A stretch of 64,000 bases of DNA from Lepraria neglecta (lineage: Eukaryota > Ascomycota > Lecanoromycetes > Lecanorales > Stereocaulaceae): contig CM065649.1 in assembly GCA_033220425.1 (NCBI GenBank), forward strand, positions 434,001 through 498,000. Direction: 5' to 3'. The position numbers and the translations under genes were made by a program. The notes under the pieces were generated by a model. That model did no database searches. It was given only the letters and a program-made list of their open reading frames with translations, and was not told the origin of the DNA. This document shows positions 45,862 through 58,222 of this stretch, piece after piece (the stretch's first letter is position 1; the number at the start of each line of letters is the position of its first letter).

Positions 45862-48800
45862 ATGAGTACCCTGCTCTGGAAATACTATTTCGAAAATGAC
45901 GTCGATAGCTTTCGACAATTGCTCGCTCGAGCCACCTACAATTCCTCCGCGCAGTCTACACGAGGTGGCGGTAGTGGAAAGGCAGTTGCGGGAAGTCCAG
46001 GCGCAACATTGGCTACGTCCCCAACCTTGACGAATAAGGGTGGGAAGGGGTCTAGCTGGAATGCGACGAGAGCCTCGTCAAGCAATAAAACACCGAAGTC
46101 ATTGGGGAACGTGTCTTTGAGTCGCGCAGACATCAACTGGAGGGACTCGCACGGTGTCACACTGCTGCATCATATCGCGTCCTCCACGAGTGAAAATGCC
46201 TCGGAATTTGCCATTGCACTGCTACAATTACCCCTCTTGGATCTTTACGTTCAGGATGAAGAAAGTGGATGGACGGCATTACACCGAGCTCTATATTTCG
46301 GGAATATCACAATAGCCCGAGCGTTGATGAATCGAGATATTCAGGATTCAATCGAGCATTCGACCGCTGCTACGACACACGGTGCTGGAGGCCTCATCAA
46401 GATCAAGGATAGAGAGGGAAACAGTCCGTTCGACGTATACGGTGCATCAATTACAAGTAGGATCATTCGGCATGGATTTGATGTTCTACTCTTGGGTGGA
46501 AATCTGGACGAGGAGGAAAATGACATGGCACAAGGAGTCACTGGTGACGCCAATGATGATGAGGGCTCTACTAGAGTAGTTACGCCCAGAACTCGAATCG
46601 ATGGAGACGAGATGTTTGCCTTTGGCAGTAACAAGAACTTCACTTTGGGCTTTGGAGACGAGGATGACCGGCAATTTCCTGAGCGAATCTACTTGAAAAG
46701 GCCTGATCATCTATTGCGCCGCTTCTATAACGAATATGAAGCTCAGAACCCACAAGCAAAAGAATCTCAGTCATTGGATGGCCGCGGATCTCCAGTCTCG
46801 ATCAATCGACTACCTGTCGCTGTTCATTATAGGCCACTCATCATTCAAGATGTTCAGCTATCGAAGCTGCATTCCGCCGTTCTGACAACGGATCCGGAAG
46901 CAAATCTCTACATGTGTGGGTTTGGCTCTGGGGGTCGACTCGGGACTGGGGACGAGATAACCCGATTTGGTTTCGTCAATGTACACGGTGGAGGCCTTTC
47001 GGGAAAGAAGGCCATCTATGTAGGGCTTGGACAGAACCACACGATCGCAATCTCGAGCGAGGGAGAGACCTTCACATGGGGTAGTAACGCCTATGGCCAG
47101 CTCGGCTACGCTCCCAATACCTCTGGCGCCAAGGACGACGAGCCTGTACAACTACTGCCGCGACAAGTCTTTGGGCCTCTAAAACGTGAGCTAGTGATCG
47201 GAGCTGCCGCTTCTCGCATTCACAGTGTGGTTCACACAGCCAGCTCTCTATATACCTTTGGGAAGAATGAAGGCCAACTGGGACTCGTCGACTCTGACGC
47301 ACGTTCGCTAGCGGTGCAGAATTCTCCACGTAAAGTTGCTGCATCTCTGTTCTCATCATCTGTAAGCGCGGTATCGGCTATTGACAAGGCTACGATGTGC
47401 TTATTGGAGAATCACGATGTCTGGGTCTTTTCGAATTATGGCTATACGAAGATGTCGTTCCCGTTGGAAGGTTTCTCGAACTATTTCCTAAGGAGCATTT
47501 GGGGTCCAAGAAATCAAAGCACTGAGAATCATATTTGCAAGATCACGTCTGGTGGTGATACGATCTGTGCCATGTCCAGCATGGGTGATGTCTTCACTGT
47601 ACATGTCAGTCAGAAAGTAGAGCCTTCAACTGCTACAGCTTCGACTACGAATCCCTCCAAGATCCGTGGCGCGCTTTCAGCCCCGCAGCGAGTATGGTCA
47701 TTAAAGAAAGGTCACATGGCGGTCCGAGACGTCGATGTTGGTCAGGATGGATCCATCATCATCTGCACGGAGTCAGGATCAGTTTGGAGACGGGTAAAAC
47801 GTGCTAAGATCAAGGACGCCAGTGCCGCTGGCCTTGCCGAATACAAAGCAAAGGACTACAAGTTCTCTCGAGTGCCTGGCCTGACAAGAGTTACTGCTGT
47901 CAGAAGCAACACATTCGGTGCTTACGCTGCAGTCCGTCGGGATTGTGATGTACTAAAGACCCAAGTAGAAGTGGAAAGCAACACCCTGTGGAAGGACCTC
48001 TACCCACTACTGCCCTTCCATGGCTTTGGGGACGAAGATTCTGACACCGAAAATCCTGCTCCACGGTTTTGGACTTCCAGTCAACGTGATGACGTTGCCA
48101 CCATCTGCAGGGCTGTTCTGACATCGACTGAGCTCGAGAAAGACGTTGCGGATTTCCTCGTAGACCAAGAGATATCTAGACAGTCCACCTATAATGTGCG
48201 ACTTGGAACCAATCTTTCTGATGTCCGCATACCCGTTCATGACTTCATGCTAGGAGCGCGCAGCGAGGTCTTAAGGCAGGCGCTCATGACATTTCGTCAA
48301 GCCTACTTCTTTACAATTCCTGAGGTCGTGACGATCGAGTACGATAGCGAAGGAAAGACCCTAGTCCTCTTCCAAGGCGTTGACTTCATCACTATCTTTA
48401 ACCTGGCGCTTTACATCTACACAGATTCAGTGGTCGATGTGTGGCATCACACAAGACATGCACCAGCACTGGCTTACCGCTACCGGCAGATCAGAACTGA
48501 GCTGATGAGGATTGCTTCACATCTGGAATTGCAAAAGCTAGAACAAGCTGTCAAAGTCATGACAGCACCACCAAAGACTCTGGACACGGATTTCGAGCGC
48601 GCCATCCGCCAACCTGACTACTTTGAGAATGGCGATGTAGAGGTTGATCTAGATGGCGAAAATATGAAGGTTCACAGTTCGCTAATGGTTCAACGGTGTC
48701 CGTTCTTCGAAGGTCTGTTTCAGGGACGTGCGGCTGGCGTCTGGCTATCTTCGCGGCGTGAGCAGCTGCAAGACCAACACGATGCTGTCAACGTAGACCT

Positions 48801-50770
48801 GAAACACGTGGATCCGAGGGTTTTCGAATTCGTTTTGCGTTACTTGTATGCTGATACAGATGAGGACATGTTTGACGATGTTGTGTCTACTGATCTTGAC
48901 GCTTTCCTTGATCTTGTGATGGAGGTCATGTCTGTGGCTAACGAGCTGATGCTTGATCGGCTGGCACAATGCTGTCAGAAGGTGCTGGGTCGCTTTGGTA
49001 GGACTTCCGTTCTGTGTGAACAAGTTCCTTCTCACTGACGAACCTAGTCAATACGCGCAATGTTTGTCAGCTACTGAACGCTGTTGCTCCGTGCTCGGTC
49101 ACCCAATTCAAAGATGCTGCATTTGAGTACATCTGCCTCAATCTCGAAGGCATGCTCGAAAATCAGTAAGCATCTGTGTGGCACCATAGTAAACATGCCA
49201 GCTAATTATCCCAAGCCTTCTGAATGAACTTGACAACGATTTGATACTAGAGCTGGACGACATAGTCCGCCAGAATCAGCTCGCATGCTTACCTATCGCA
49301 AAAAGCGGCAGAGCTGAAGCTGAGTTGGTCGACAGATACCCTGGGCTTTTCGATCTTATGGAGCGAAGTAAAAGCATCAAGGTGGACTCCGTGACATTGC
49401 AGACTCGCCTTCACGAGCGGGAAGCTAAATCGGTCGGCGGTTCCAAAGCCAAAGCAGCTTTCCTTGAGGATTTTGATCAGTCGCCTTTAGTGGCAAAGTC
49501 TCGACCAAGGGCATCTCGAGATCAAGATAGCCAATTGAAAATTCCATCTTTGAAAGGGAAGAGTTCAGTAGCTGACCTTATGTTCGAGATGGATGATGAA
49601 AGCGAGGGGGAGGTCGCGGACCTCAGCAAGACTACACCTACACGGCGACGTCGTCATGGTGCCATGCCTACCAGTACACCCTTGACACCTTCAACACCCA
49701 TGGACGATGTCACTCGTAGCCAGCATGAGCTTGGCTCGTCGCTAAAAGAAGAGAATTCGATGGCAGTGTCGACCAGCCCATCATCGTACACGGGTCAAAT
49801 GGTTGGTGCTTCCCCATCTTCTCCGGGTCCAGGATCCTCGAACAGCAAAAAGACCTGGGCTGCTTCATCCATGAGTACTTCTAAGATTGACATGAGAGAT
49901 ATTATGGCTCAAGCCTCATCAAATCGTGTGTCAAACCTATCCGCCGGCCTATCCCTCCGGGCCAAGAATAACGAGGCTTCCACCGCTGGCATTCCGCAAA
50001 AGGTGTCTCAGCGAGAGCGCAAGAAACAGCAACATCAGCTACAATCTCAACCTCCTCAGCCAATTGCCGCACCAAGTCCTGTGCTAGTGGAAAATCATGC
50101 ACAAGGTAAGAAAGCCGCATCACCATGGCAGGTAGCATCTACCGGTCCAAAAGTGTCTCTCAGAGATGTGCTCGGCGCGGAGAGCAGCAAATCAATATCT
50201 CAGCAAGGCAGCGTAGCTCGTATACCTTCGCCTCTGAACCTCAAGCAGACTGTTTCTGGAAAGGCTCCTAGCAATCGACGAGCTGTCAGTGGCCCTGCAC
50301 AATCTAATCCACCCACACAGCAACGTAGTGTGTCTACGCCAGACACTTCTAAACTCACAGGGCAAAGCCCTCCTCCGCCCTCACGCTCATCATCGACCCA
50401 ACGACCCATTCAATCCATCCGGCACACCGCTCCTCCTGTTGAGCCAAGCTTGCAGCTCTCAATGGCCGATATACTCTCGCAACAGCAAACAGAGAAGGAT
50501 ATCATCAAAGAGGCGGCTGCGAAGAGAAGCCTCCAAGAAATCCAAGAAGAGCAAGCTTTTCAAGAATGGTGGGATGAGGAGAGTCGAAAAGTCAAAGCTG
50601 AGGCAGAGGAGGCTGCGAAGCCTGCCACTAGAGGCCGAAAAGGGGTCAGTGGTAAAGGCAGGGGTGGGTCTCGGGGTAAGGGTAATGGGAGGAGTGATGG
50701 TGGAGAAGGTGCCAGTGGTACTGGGGGTGGGGGAGGGAGAGGTGGCAAGAAACCTGTACATACGCGATAA
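45862..50770 (+). CDS. Ankyrin-RCC1-BTB protein (IBtk-like), 1602 aa
   Basis: Similar in plan to animal IBtk, a CUL3 ubiquitin-ligase adaptor. Exons 45862-48997, 49048-49165 and 49216-50770 with two 50-base introns give 1603 codons. Domains in order: ankyrin repeats (about 90-175; GVTLLHHIASSTSENASEF, SGWTALHRALYFGNITIARA), RCC1 repeats (about 250-560; FAFGSNKNFTLGFGDEDDRQ, MCGFGSGGRLGTGDEITRFG, TFTWGSNAYGQLGY, LYTFGKNEGQLGL), a first BTB (about 773-860; VRIPVHDFMLGARSEVLRQA) and a second BTB (about 926-1020; MKVHSSLMVQRCPFFEGLF). A BACK-like helical part crosses both introns (LLNAVAPCSVTQFKDAAFEY). The last 500 residues are Ser/Thr/Gln-rich disorder, ending in a charged helix (QEEQAFQEWWDEESRKVKAE) and an RGG/GKG-type tail that may bind RNA. 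Translation starts at the first ATG of the frame. Intact. Confidence 0.9.
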
Positions 50771-51409
50771 TGGGTGGGAAGGGGTAATGAGGGATGAGGG
50801 TCATGTATATATGATAAATGATGGTGTTATAGGACGCTATCTCAGCATCTTGTACAAAATGCAATGATTTCCATGCAGGTCTTTGTACTATTGTGGGTCA
50901 CGATGCTAGAGCTTCCTTCCTCGAAGTTTTGCGTACTTCTTCCGAAGTTTATGGCGATGTTGACATCCTGCATCGATGATCAATGACTCATTTTCCAGGG
51001 GAAGCCATAGAATTTATGATGAGGCGACGTCTAGCTTTTGGGACCTTCATGCTTTAATCCTTGTAAGCTAAAATGTTCTGCGTTCGCCGCCCTGATTCTG
51101 TATCTAGACCCACTTTGCCAGACGAACGCGCTTTGACCCTGTCCTCCGTGTAAGAATTAAACGGATTGTAAGACTTTTGCTTTGGTCCATGAGAGTAGTA
51201 GGAATAGTGGGGCAGTGCTTTCCAGCAGGGGGTTCTGACTTGTAACTTCATGGCCCGGCTTGCGCATGCGGGTCACGGAGTTGCAACCAATAATAAGGCA
51301 CATGGCGAGCTACCACGCGCTGCAAGGCCCTAAACCGCGGGATCCAGGTGGCTAGACTATATTCGGATTCGAGCACCACTTTGACAAACAGACGAGACAT
51401 TAACTGTTG
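50771..51409. other. Intergenic, nothing recognised
   Basis: 3' flank of the IBtk-like gene followed by AT/GC-mixed spacer; contains GCTTGCGCATGCGGGTCACG near 51258, with a GCATGC core, but no gene. Confidence 0.45.
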
Positions 51410-52127
51410 ATGTCTTGTATTTCTGATTGGGTTATGTGTTTATGCAGTGTGGGACTAGTGCTTGCAACGCTTGCGACCTCCAACGCCGTGCCCACGTATA
51501 AGATGCCTCGAATGTTTCCACAGCTAGAACAATATGCTTTTCAAGACCAACCCTTCAGTGTAACCCTCTCTGTCATAAATCACCATAGCATCGGCTTTTC
51601 CTACCCAAATTTGTTTCAACCAATCTCCCCACCGGTGATAAATTCTTGCCTTAAAGTTCCGGAGGGTAGTCTTGGTCTCTCGGTGCACATAGCCAGCTGC
51701 AGGTCCGGTCGGATGACGCCTGAAGTTACCGTCAGCGTTGCGTTTGGCATCTTGATGGCACTACTCGCAATACTCGCTCTGATCCAGGGGATGCTGCATA
51801 GGCAATTGCGAGGTGAGACATCGTCATCAACAATCTTGAAGCAGAGTTATTGATTGATCTAATATTGGCAATGAAGAAAACAGAAACAATCAGCTTCTGG
51901 GATTTAGCAATGGCGACGAAATCAACGGAACTCAAACTGTTGGCTATTGCTTACCGGCTCTACCACCACCATCTGCTGCTGCTTCTCTACCTAGTGCCGC
52001 CATCACCAATCATGTTCCTGTTCCTGTTCATGTCGATACCGAAACACTTCGAATTCCCTATCGAGTTCTTGTCAGGCGGCAAGGCGCTCTGGAGTCCCAT
52101 GGCCAGCGTCAGGCGGCCACTTGGTGA
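51410..52127 (+). CDS. Putative small single-pass membrane protein, 217 aa
   Basis: A two-exon model, 51410-51812 and 51877-52127, with a 64-base intron (GTGAGA, branch-like GATCTAAT, acceptor GAAG), gives exactly 218 codons. Exon 1 has a signal peptide (LCSVGLVLATLATSNAVP), an extracellular part with a few cysteines, and a membrane helix (VTVSVAFGILMALLAILALI) followed by basic RQLR. Exon 2 gives a cytosolic tail, QTVGYCLPALPPPSAAASLP, then ETLRIPYRVLVRRQG, ending at 52127. A competing reading of exon 2 in another frame (51850-52149) is more hydrophobic and less gene-like. No family is recognised. The exon 1 features are clear; the second exon is inferred from phase and composition. Confidence 0.45.
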
Positions 52128-52438
52128 TGGTGTTTGCAGAGTCCTCTAGTAGTCTACCTCGCATTCGAAGCATCGTAAGGTGATGTTAATTCAGCATCGT
52201 TGGGGTAAAGCCAGCCGAGGATGTAGCACGATGGGTAATGACACAAAAAAGGCAGTGATTTCTTGAAGGTAGCCTCACTCAATTGCTCCCACCCGCCCTC
52301 TCGACACTATAGATAACGAGCTCATACGAACTCCTATTTTCACTCAATTTTGCTGGGCTAATGGCCTCATTTGCCCCGGTTGTTGGATTGTTTTGCTTTG
52401 GTAGCTTCTTTCACCGGGAATAATAGTCTAGTCATCAA

Positions 52439-52900
52439 TTAGCTGACAGATGTCCCCTTGCATTTGATTATATTACCTTCCAAACACTTTGCACATTGGA
52501 CAATAGTGGCTCCCAGCATAACGACTGCAAGAACCTGCCCAAAACCCCACTGCTCTTCGAGAGAAGGACCATTTAACAAGCTCTGGTTCGAAATGCGGAG
52601 CGAAACAGCCATGTATACGTGCAGTATGAACTGGGCCAAGCCCACAACAATGGCAGTCTGCTGATATTCTGCACGCATCTTTGGTATGCGACAATATATG
52701 ATCGTGCAGATGAGCAAGAAGAAGCAATAAAAGGATGCCACTCCAAGGTAGATCTGATCCACATAAGGGCGCTTCGCGTTCAGCAAAGCTACCCGGGAGG
52801 TGCTATAGCACTGGCCTGGCATCGAATCGTTCCAGTCCTTCAGACGGATCCCGAAGAGATGACGAATACGACATATAGTATAAAAAACACCATGGACGGC
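52439..52900 (-). pseudogene. C-terminal part of a fungal multi-pass membrane protein
   Basis: The minus frame is open from about 52893 and reads CRIRHLFGIRLKDWNDSMPG, then KRPYVDQIYLGVASFYCFFL, TAIVVGLAQFILHVYMAVSL and FGQVLAVVMLGATIVQC, ending with a short Cys/Lys tail at 52439. Three to four hydrophobic helices are present. No start codon with a preceding N-terminal domain is found: upstream DNA is transposon relic. It therefore looks like the 3' end of a larger gene whose 5' part has gone. The family is not named. Confidence 0.45.
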
Positions 52901-53035
52901 TGAGCACCTCGTTTCAGGGGTTTAACCGAGGTCCACCCGGCAACTCCAATTTCTTCAACTTCTTTAATATAGCACTCATAAGCCACTATTAAGCTCCCAC
53001 AATTTATCGACGCCTATATTCACTTTATGAAGGTG

Positions 53036-53582
53036 TCGACATCCCTGACAATTATACTCCTATTACAATACGCTAAAACCACATTCTAGGACTTGGAAAC
53101 CTTTCAGGCATTTCCTACTGGATACCGTAATTGACAACTCCTTTATGATCTACCCCTCCAACCCTAAGTAACCGTGGGGACAACAACGGAAGAATCACCT
53201 CGATCGAGAGTTCCGCAGAGAGCTTATTGTTGCTTTAAATGATAAGTCTGAGCGTCTAACTCAACCGTCAATTCGCTGCGGACCTCTTAGCGACCATATC
53301 CACCGAGCTCACCGAGCGGAACACCAGCTGGTACGCCTTACCATTAACGCTAAGCCCTGCAGAGTATGTGTAGCAGTAGAGAGGAAGGTAGGGAGGAAAA
53401 TTGGCAAGGCTGCAAGCAAGCGGAAGACTCTTGGAAAGCTAGCACCAAATTCAGTACTACAGGGCAAATTGGCAGGGAGGCGGAAAGAGAGACCACCAAG
53501 GTCCAGTGGCTGGAATATTTGCCACACCGCTCTATGTAATCATAAAACGTGCTGGAAAGACCATATAAGGCTTATTGGGTAG
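53036..53582 (+). pseudogene. piggyBac-like transposase, C-terminal relic
   Basis: One plus frame reads YSYYNTLKPHSRTWKPFRH, FLLDTVIDNSFMIYPSNPK, a TAA, then HLDREFRRELIVALNDKSE. This is the order seen at the end of piggyBac transposases, where the last catalytic region is followed by a W..LF..LLD..N block. A cysteine-rich end follows: AKPCRVCVAVERK, SGWNICHTALCNHKTCW and KDHIRLIG before TAG 53580. The Cys/His spacing fits the cross-brace zinc finger of piggyBac proteins. A TGA lies near the start, and the in-frame TAA fits CAA-to-TAA. The N-terminal and most of the DDD core are missing, and no TTAA-flanked ends were found. Confidence 0.55.
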
Positions 53583-56500
53583 TTTATAGAGTGTTGGTGT
53601 TGCTATTTCAACGAGGTGTTTGGTCAGCCGTCCATGGGATAGAGCCGTATCGAACGCGTTGACCATTGAGCCGATTGTCGTATACGCAGCATATAGAAGC
53701 AAAAATCGAAACCCTAGGAGTTCATAGTGTCAATGCTGCATCAAATTCTCTTTAGAAGTAATGATTGCTCACGATGTGAAATTGATAGTATCATAGATGC
53801 TATGGCACATTCTTAGTAGCGCTTCGCAAGTACACGCCAGCATCTCACAAATCATGGTTTGAGTTGGGAAAACTCACATATGACGATGATATATCGAGAG
53901 GGAGCCTATTTGGGCTATCGCGGTTATAGTAAGAGCAATGCCTTAAACAAGTTTTGTCACGAATTGAGGACAACCCGAAGTTACACTCGGGATGGAGCAG
54001 AAAGCTTACCAGTCATGGCCTGAGCATCGCTCGCCGCCAGTAGGACCTCGCATATCAATTTTCGTTTCTTCGCATATCTTTTCTTAGAAGGAAACTTCAT
54101 GGCACGGCTGTCAGCCTCATTTCCCGGGTCATTGGTTCGCAGGATGTTCTTGATCTCATCGAGATCGGAGGGTACCAAGACAATCGTCCCATGGCTTGCT
54201 CAAAAGTGCGGAGAAGACTATCGCGGACCAGCGACAACGGTGTCTCGTCGGGATCGACTGTAATTGTTCTATTTTTGACGTCTGGAATGGGTGAGAGTGT
54301 CGAAAACGAGCGTGTTTGTGAGGGAATTGAGTATGTACGTGGTCATCGAACTTTTTAGATCTTGGAATATGGCAACGGAAGCATTCCTGATGTTTTCTGG
54401 TTTGGGGCGGTATTTGTCGAATGCATTATTGAATGCACGCGATATATCTAGACCGAGCTGAAAAGCAGGGCCAGCACCTATAAAATCCGATGGTGTCTCT
54501 AGGGATTTCGACGTAACGGATAATAGAAGGGATATAAGAGCCTGTAATCCAAAGGCGAGGATAATCTAGGTTCGAGCATCACCAATACAATTCTGCAAAG
54601 GCGGCATGGCATATCCACCCCGGTGCCAGCGATATCAGGATTTGCGTCACTGGTCGTTGTACAAGTCATGATCGGCTTCAAGGCGTGAAACATACCGCTT
54701 GAATCTTCTGATAAAAATAAAGGTGTATCAAGAGGCAGGTAGATTACAAGGCAACATGAAGAGAGCAAGATCCGCTCAAAATAAGGCTGAAACGACAGGG
54801 CTGGCGACTAGATAGCACGTGACCACTACTAAAAATGAACAAAGTACCCAGTATCTATATGGTTTAAAACTCTGCCTATTGAGAGTTCGCAGCCTCTCGA
54901 GTTGACGACCCGAATCTGATGATCATCTGATGTTTCAAATGGCCTCGAAACGTCTTGCAATCTCTTGGTCTACCGTTTCTACAATCTCGTCTGCTAAATC
55001 GGCAAGGAACTCAGCGCTCTTATCACATTCATCAGCGCTGCTTGACCTAATACGCGAAAGCGACGTTCTATAACCGAATCCCCTACATTCCTCTATCCCT
55101 CTGAAGGTGCTTTCCTATATAGCCTAGAACTTACTGGACTGCCCGTACGTGGTGCAATTATGATAATATCCTTATCAGACCCAATTCTCCATTGTACGAG
55201 AAGAAAACCAAAGGCGTTAACCGAAGGAATGACGGGGCCGGATATTCAGTAATGGATATCAAACTATGGCCAAGGAATACTTTGCTTTAGAAAGTGGTGG
55301 TCCTCAATCAGGTGCCCTGCGGTGGCGTCTTCATTGCAAACCCATCTATATTGAATGGCCAGTCGCAGCCGACTGCCGGTACACACGCCCCTGTGCTCAT
55401 CAATCATAGCCCCTCTCCACATCCTTAATCCTAACAAAGAATCATGTCTATCCACCACTAAATAAAGTATTTAGCGCAATCATGACAAACGCTTCACATG
55501 TCAACCCGCCAGACCAAATCTCAGAGCGGTACATAAGTGGCCAACGCCGGAAAGGGGTCCAGATCTGAGGCTCTTTGGCCTATCGGCCCTGGGCCCGGTA
55601 ATTGTACGATCTCCCGGGGCAGGTTACGCCGATAATATATTTCATCATAATCATTTACCAAAATTCCTTCCCCTCTTGTATCATAGTTGGGTCGGTAATA
55701 CCATTTCGCAAGCGCGGCAGTAAGGGCGAAGAAAGCGTAGCTCTGAGTTCAGACGGGCGTAGCCATGGAGGCCGGGGTTGTTCACGACGTTGTCCCAGAA
55801 GCAGGAATCGGAATCCCCAAGATAATCGTATCCTATTGAGGTCAGTGATTGGGGAGCTCCAGCTTTTGTAGCCTACTTACTTTGCCACGGCTTCATATGT
55901 GTGATCTACAAAATAGTCGCATTGGTTATGAGTGATCAAGAATTACGACGCGCTTACCTCATGGGCAAAGCGTGAAACTTAGCTGCATCTCGAGGAGATC
56001 TAGCTCCACAAGATTGTTAGAATTCTGAGAAATAAACTGATATGGAAATTCAAATCCATCGACGAATGTGTTAAAACCAGAATCAAAAGCCCTAGTATAG
56101 ATCTATAGAATCATTTAGCCCGCAACTGAGACTTTAATATAGTCCTGAGACGCTCACCTCATAGATGTATGGTCCAGGGTTTGATGAGATGGAGTAAGCT
56201 CGCTTGGGATGTCATAGGAGTATGCTAAAGAGGATCCCCATCCTGAAAATTGGCCCATTTGTCCCTGTCAGGGCCCAAGGGTATCCTCAGCTCGTTTATC
56301 GCATCATAGAATTCCATGTCTCTGCCGGGTGTCCTTTGCGAATTTTGTGGCACACCGTTTGGATTCTCGACACCAAGATCAGACATTGGTTGCTAGCGGC
56401 CGTAAGTGCTCCTGTTGTATGCTATTTGCCATTTTCCTTTGCCATTTTCCTTTATCACCATTTCTTTTGACACTCCATCATGTATATTAGGAGCCTCATT

Positions 56501-56746
56501 CCATAGATTCTGGCTCCTTAGGCTGTTCACATTCATAGATCTCATTGATACATTGCAACGCTTACACCATAGCGACAGCTCCAACTGGAACAAAAAGATT
56601 AGGGTTATCCCCAAGGATCAGCTCAGGGTGCTCTGTTCTACTTACCTATCGTCGTCACAGTAGATTCGTAAATCAGAGGTCTTTCAGTCGTCAGTGTCTG
56701 GCAGAGGGGTGATATGTCCAATCTCATCCACAAGCGCTAAGGAGTA
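53583..56746. other. Relic-rich, gene-poor stretch
   Basis: No intact gene. Minus-strand fragments near 53981-54178 and 54499-54768 (TTTSDANPDIAGTGV) resemble a fungal membrane-protein family, but stops and shifts separate them. A minus fragment near 56230-56400 (VENPNGVPQNSQRTPGRDME) may be the tail of the metalloprotease-like relic. Plus frames at 55602-55871 and 56204-56663 are not recognised. The base order suggests old decay rather than spacer. Confidence 0.45.
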
Positions 56747-57230
56747 TTAGCGTTCACAGCGCATTGATGATTGGAAAAAAGCCATGCTCTTCACCACGTT
56801 GTAATCGTAGTTGGATGTGGACCTGACCATCGGATACCCGAATATCCACTCAAACATCTTAGCCTGGTTTGTATCGCGAGAGTCTACCATTCGAATTCCA
56901 GCCTGGCGGTGCTTCCATATGGTCTCTTGCAGAACGTATTTGACCTTTGGGAATAGTTTAGAACAGCTTTCGTCAATCCTATAGGTCTTGCCCCATGAAC
57001 TTGCGCTCGAACTATAGAGAACATAGCCAGCATGAACTGAAAGGCTGTAGCTAGATTCATCCTTGTGGATGGTCAAACTTCTCAAAGGGGTAGAATACGT
57101 GAGCGCATAAGAATAAAAGCAATGAGGGGAATGAGATAACTTCTTGAAATCCAGGACCATAAGATAAAGCTATGTAAACAGCCTGAGACGAGTGCACGGT
57201 CATCCACAGGGCGTATTTCATAGCGCTGCA
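56747..57230 (-). pseudogene. Secreted metalloprotease-like (zincin-type) fragment
   Basis: The minus frame 57160-56747 reads YRIDESCSKLFPKVKYVLQE, IWKHRQAGIRMVD and NQAKMFEWIFGYP, the kind of N-terminal region I recall in fungal lysine-specific/deuterolysin-related zincins (IDxSC followed by helices). No HExxH active-site motif is found downstream, so the catalytic half is missing or lies in decayed DNA to 56000. The call is weak and rests on this N-terminal pattern. Confidence 0.3.
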
Positions 57231-58222
57231 TCTGTAGACATCAGGGGCTGGATCCCAGATGTATTCGCTATAACCACCGTTCCGTCTTTGTGGTAGCCTT
57301 CAGTTGGTCTCCATGGAACTTCTGGTATATATTGCAGTGACAAGAGCTAAAAAGATCGTAATCTAGATGGAATATCTCGGAGGCAAAAGACAATTCGGTA
57401 CTATGTTCCTTGATTGGTAGCATCGGCAGCTTGCTCTTGCCACAATTTTATTATTGTCTCAACAGTAATGTACCTTGTTAGATTTCTGCAGCACGAAGGT
57501 CGCGATCATTGACTTGGACACGGTTTGCTGGCTGTTTTGTTTCTCGCTGTTGTTGGAATTTGGAAATGTTGGCTCGCTCTTGGATGGATCTGGAGCGCTC
57601 TCACAGCCAGACAAAGATACATACGTGAGGCCTAGCCGTTATAGGGCTTCTTTGCTACAACTGTTGGTGGAGGCTCAATTATGCGCATTTCAGCAGGAAA
57701 ATCAAGCAACCCTGACCTATGCATGTAATGAAATGGTTTCTCGCAATCTCGTGTCGCGCTGGTTACTCTCCTCTCCCAGACAGACTCAATGCGCGAAAAT
57801 AGAGTAGAAACGGCAGTCGCGACGCCACGAAGCCCAGTTCTATGCTTGGAATGGAAAGCTCCAGTGCGTCAAGGCTAGCACCTTTTGGGCGTAGTGGATC
57901 GGCAGTGATTAGGCAACCGCCTGGCATAGCTCCTTCGCGTGTCTACTTAAAACGAGGCGACGATGAAAAGGATATGACACTTCCTGAGCAGCTCTCCCAC
58001 CAACTTCGACAAATCCCGGCTCACTTCCTGAGCAGCTCTGTCTCTCTCGTAGAGGCTCAAGTCCAACAAAGGGGGTGTACGCCCTTGGCGCTGAGCGCTC
58101 GTCCTCGATTAGGGTGACATTCATTCAAGTGCCACTCACACTCCTCGGAAATCACTCGGACAGCTTTGTCTATATTGGCTGGCTTGGTCTTAGCTGTAAC
58201 ATTGATATCGCACGTTCAAGCG
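57231..58222. other. No convincing gene
   Basis: Plus frames 57475-57807 and 57842-58117 have no domain. CACTTCCTGAGCAGCTCT occurs twice near 57978 and 58022 with a few differences, a small direct duplication. The final ~60 bases encode, without an ATG, a signal-peptide-like extension of the next gene. Confidence 0.4.
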
